5,554 nucleotides of DNA from contig JAHJNP010000082.1 in the NCBI GenBank assembly GCA_018820745.1, positions 1 through 5,554 of the forward strand, read 5' to 3'. Source of the DNA: Gammaproteobacteria bacterium. GTDB taxonomy: Bacteria; Pseudomonadota; Gammaproteobacteria; Burkholderiales; Thiobacillaceae. The notes below the pieces were generated by a model that made no database searches, was not told the DNA's origin, and saw only the letters and a list, made by a program, of their open reading frames with translations. The first letter of the stretch is position 1, and each line of letters starts with the position of its first letter. The translations under genes were made by a program, and so were the position numbers. Shown one piece after another: positions 3,921 to 5,554 of the stretch.

Positions 3921-5554
3921 TTTTTGGCGTCCATTGGAATCAGTCGGCCGTCGGCCAGCAGCAGCGCGGCATGCACCGGCTTGTCGGGATACAGCTCTGC
4001 AAGCAGCGTCCGGTAGCCCGCCAGCTGTGGCTGATGGCGCTCAACCAGCAGCGCGTCGGGGAGGGTGCGGCTGTCGCCGCCGGTTTTATAGTCGATCAGC
4101 CATACCGCATTGTCGAATTCCACCACGCGGTCGAGCCGCTGCAGGCGGCCGTCGGCATCCAGCAGCGCCCACTCGTTGTGGGCGCGTCGATACTGCGCGG
4201 GGTCGAACAGGTGTGCCAGCTGCGGCTGTGCCAGCAGGGCGCGGGCCGCCGCCTCGACGGATTCGAGCTGGCTCTCCAGCCCCAGGCGCGCCGCCAGCGC
4301 GGACAGGTCGCGCGGCGTGCCGGGCGGCGCATGGGCTTCCAGACACGCGTGGAACAATTCGCCGCTCGCCGCCGCCGGACTCGCGGCCGGCGGGGTGACG
4401 CGCTGCCCCACCGCCGGGGCGTCGATGCGGGCCGGCGCGGCTGTCACGCTGGCTGCCTCAGCTGTGGCGGGCGGCAGGTCGGCCGGCAGGCCCAGGTTTT
4501 GCCAGGCCGCATCGACGCGCGCCAGCCAGGCGTTCTTGCTGGCGTCGCCGCTGACGATCAGCCCCTGCGCGGCGCGGGTCAGCGCCACATACAGCAGATT
4601 GTCGGATTCGCGCTGCGCCAGATCCGCCTCTTCCTGAAACCAGCTTTCCCGTGCCGCGCCCCGGTCGTCCAGCTTGCCGAACAGCGAGAAGTGAACCGGA
4701 CGGGGGGCTTCGGGCGGCCACGGCGCCAGCACCGCGTAGCTGTCGCCGCGCGTATGATCGCTGCCGCCGAGCAGCCAGACGATCGGCGCTTCCAGCCCCT
4801 TCGAACCGTGGATGGTCAGCAGGTGCACCGCGTTGTCGCCGTCGGCCGCGAGTCCCTCGCCGGGCGCGGCGTCGGCGTCGTCGATGAGAGTGGCCAGCTC
4901 GCGCACGAAGCCGGCCAGCGTGGGGTAGCGCCCCGCGTCCTGCGTCAGCGCCAGCTGCATGAAGGCGCGCAGGTTGGCAGCCACCTGCGGCCGCATCGCC
5001 TCCGGTACAGCCGCGGCGTAGCGCGCCTCGACGTCTCCTTCAAAGTAGATGCGGTCGAGCAGGTCGTGCACCGGCAGCGTGCCGCAATGGGCGCGCCAGC
5101 GGGACAGCAGCTGCGCCGCGCGCGCGAGCGTCGCGGGGCAGCCGGGTTCGGTGGCGAGAACGATCAGCCGCTCCCAGCCGCGCGTGGCGTCGGCGGGGTT
5201 GGGCGCGAACACCCGCAGCAGGTCGTCGTCGCTGCAGCCGAAGAGCGGGCACTTCAGCACGTGCGCCAGCTTCAGGTCGGCGTGCGGCAGCAGCAGGGTT
5301 TCGATCAGCGCAATCACGTCCTGCGCCTCAAGCGCGTGCAGCAGGCCGCCGCGGCGCGAGGTGATGAAGGGGATGCGCGCGGCTTCCAGTTCGCGTTCGT
5401 ATAGGTGCAGGTGGGTGCGCTTCTTCACCAGCGCCATGACGTCGCCGGGGCGCGCCGCGCGCAGGGCGCCTGTCTTGTCCGCCACGCCCCAGCGCCCCAG
5501 CACCTCGTCGCGCAGCACGCGGGCAAACTGCCGTGCCTCCTCGTGTACGGCGCG
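3917..5554 (-). CDS. addA: AddA-type UvrD/RecB helicase-nuclease (double-strand break repair), C-terminal part
   Basis: This is the C-terminal 545 residues of an ATP-dependent helicase-exonuclease of double-strand break repair. The frame stays open to the right edge, so the N-terminus with Walker A and motifs Ia-IV is outside; a GTG at 5518 is internal. Counting from the edge, motif V is TIHGSKGLEAP at 247-257 and motif VI NLLYVALTRA at 319-328. A flexible Ala/Pro-rich linker (about 361-397) leads to a PD-(D/E)XK nuclease domain: GELFH (398-402, H402), E461, D475, then DYK at 488-490 and QLAGY with Q510 and Y514. The 13-residue spacing D475 to D488 equals that of D1067 to D1080 in E. coli RecB, so the nuclease looks active. 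AddB would be expected just beyond the right edge, which would separate AddA from a RecB-like alternative. The stop overlaps the methyltransferase start. Confidence 0.9.
   Translation of the reverse strand, partial: RAVHEEARQFARVLRDEVLGRWGVADKTGALRAARPGDVMALVKKRTHLHLYERELEAARIPFITSRRGGLLHALEAQDVIALIETLLLPHADLKLAHVLKCPLFGCSDDDLLRVFAPNPADATRGWERLIVLATEPGCPATLARAAQLLSRWRAHCGTLPVHDLLDRIYFEGDVEARYAAAVPEAMRPQVAANLRAFMQLALTQDAGRYPTLAGFVRELATLIDDADAAPGEGLAADGDNAVHLLTIHGSKGLEAPIVWLLGGSDHTRGDSYAVLAPWPPEAPRPVHFSLFGKLDDRGAARESWFQEEADLAQRESDNLLYVALTRAAQGLIVSGDASKNAWLARVDAAWQNLGLPADLPPATAEAASVTAAPARIDAPAVGQRVTPPAASPAAASGELFHACLEAHAPPGTPRDLSALAARLGLESQLESVEAAARALLAQPQLAHLFDPAQYRRAHNEWALLDADGRLQRLDRVVEFDNAVWLIDYKTGGDSRTLPDALLVERHQPQLAGYRTLLAELYPDKPVHAALLLADGRLIPMDAKK

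Noticed and set aside
3782..5404. A 540-codon open frame on the plus strand opposite the AddA-like gene
   Set aside because: It is Arg/Gln/Val-rich with no recognisable domain, and lies antisense to a gene with clear helicase and nuclease motifs. Long antisense frames are common in high-GC DNA.
3917..5554. Methyltransferase plus helicase-nuclease as a restriction or phage defence system
   Set aside because: The helicase has AddA/RecB-type repair features, and DUF938 is a widespread small methyltransferase with no target-recognition domain. No specificity subunit or other defence gene is in view.

Overview
The window looks like ordinary chromosomal housekeeping DNA from a high-GC betaproteobacterium. 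The guess rests on roughly two-thirds GC by eye, strong G/C preference at third codon positions, an ArgJ of proteobacterial type, a DUF815 ATPase near argJ (a neighbourhood I recall from several betaproteobacteria), and an AddA-type rather than RecBCD-type repair nuclease. A Thiobacillus- or Nitrosomonadales-like organism fits, but the sequence alone does not prove it.

Layout from left to right. Positions 1-595 (minus) hold the N-terminal 198 residues of a DUF815 P-loop ATPase that runs off the left edge. Positions 596-729 are a divergent intergenic region with a hairpin and a strong Shine-Dalgarno site. Positions 730-1218 (plus, the only plus-strand gene) encode a small exported monoheme cytochrome c. 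One base later it meets the end of argJ (1220-2461, minus). Upstream of argJ are two inverted repeats and a possible -10 box, then a 78-residue membrane protein (2530-2766, minus) with a consensus TATAAT box. A 136-bp spacer follows. Next is a 112-residue protein with a ribbon-helix-helix-like N-terminal half (2903-3241, minus), then a DUF938 SAM-dependent methyltransferase (3321-3920, minus). The methyltransferase overlaps by 4 bases (ATGA) the end of an AddA-like helicase-nuclease (3917-5554, minus) that runs off the right edge.

Functionally, AddA and the methyltransferase form a translationally coupled pair. The ribbon-helix-helix-like gene and the 78-residue gene each have their own promoter-like box. 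argJ may be read from its own weak promoter or from the upstream gene. The cytochrome is the odd gene out: it lies head-on between argJ and the DUF815 ATPase.

I found no RNA gene, mobile element, CRISPR array or convincing undescribed system. The observations most worth a second look are the hairpin covering the argJ ribosome entry region, the cytochrome lodged between argJ and DUF815, and the AddA/DUF938 overlap.
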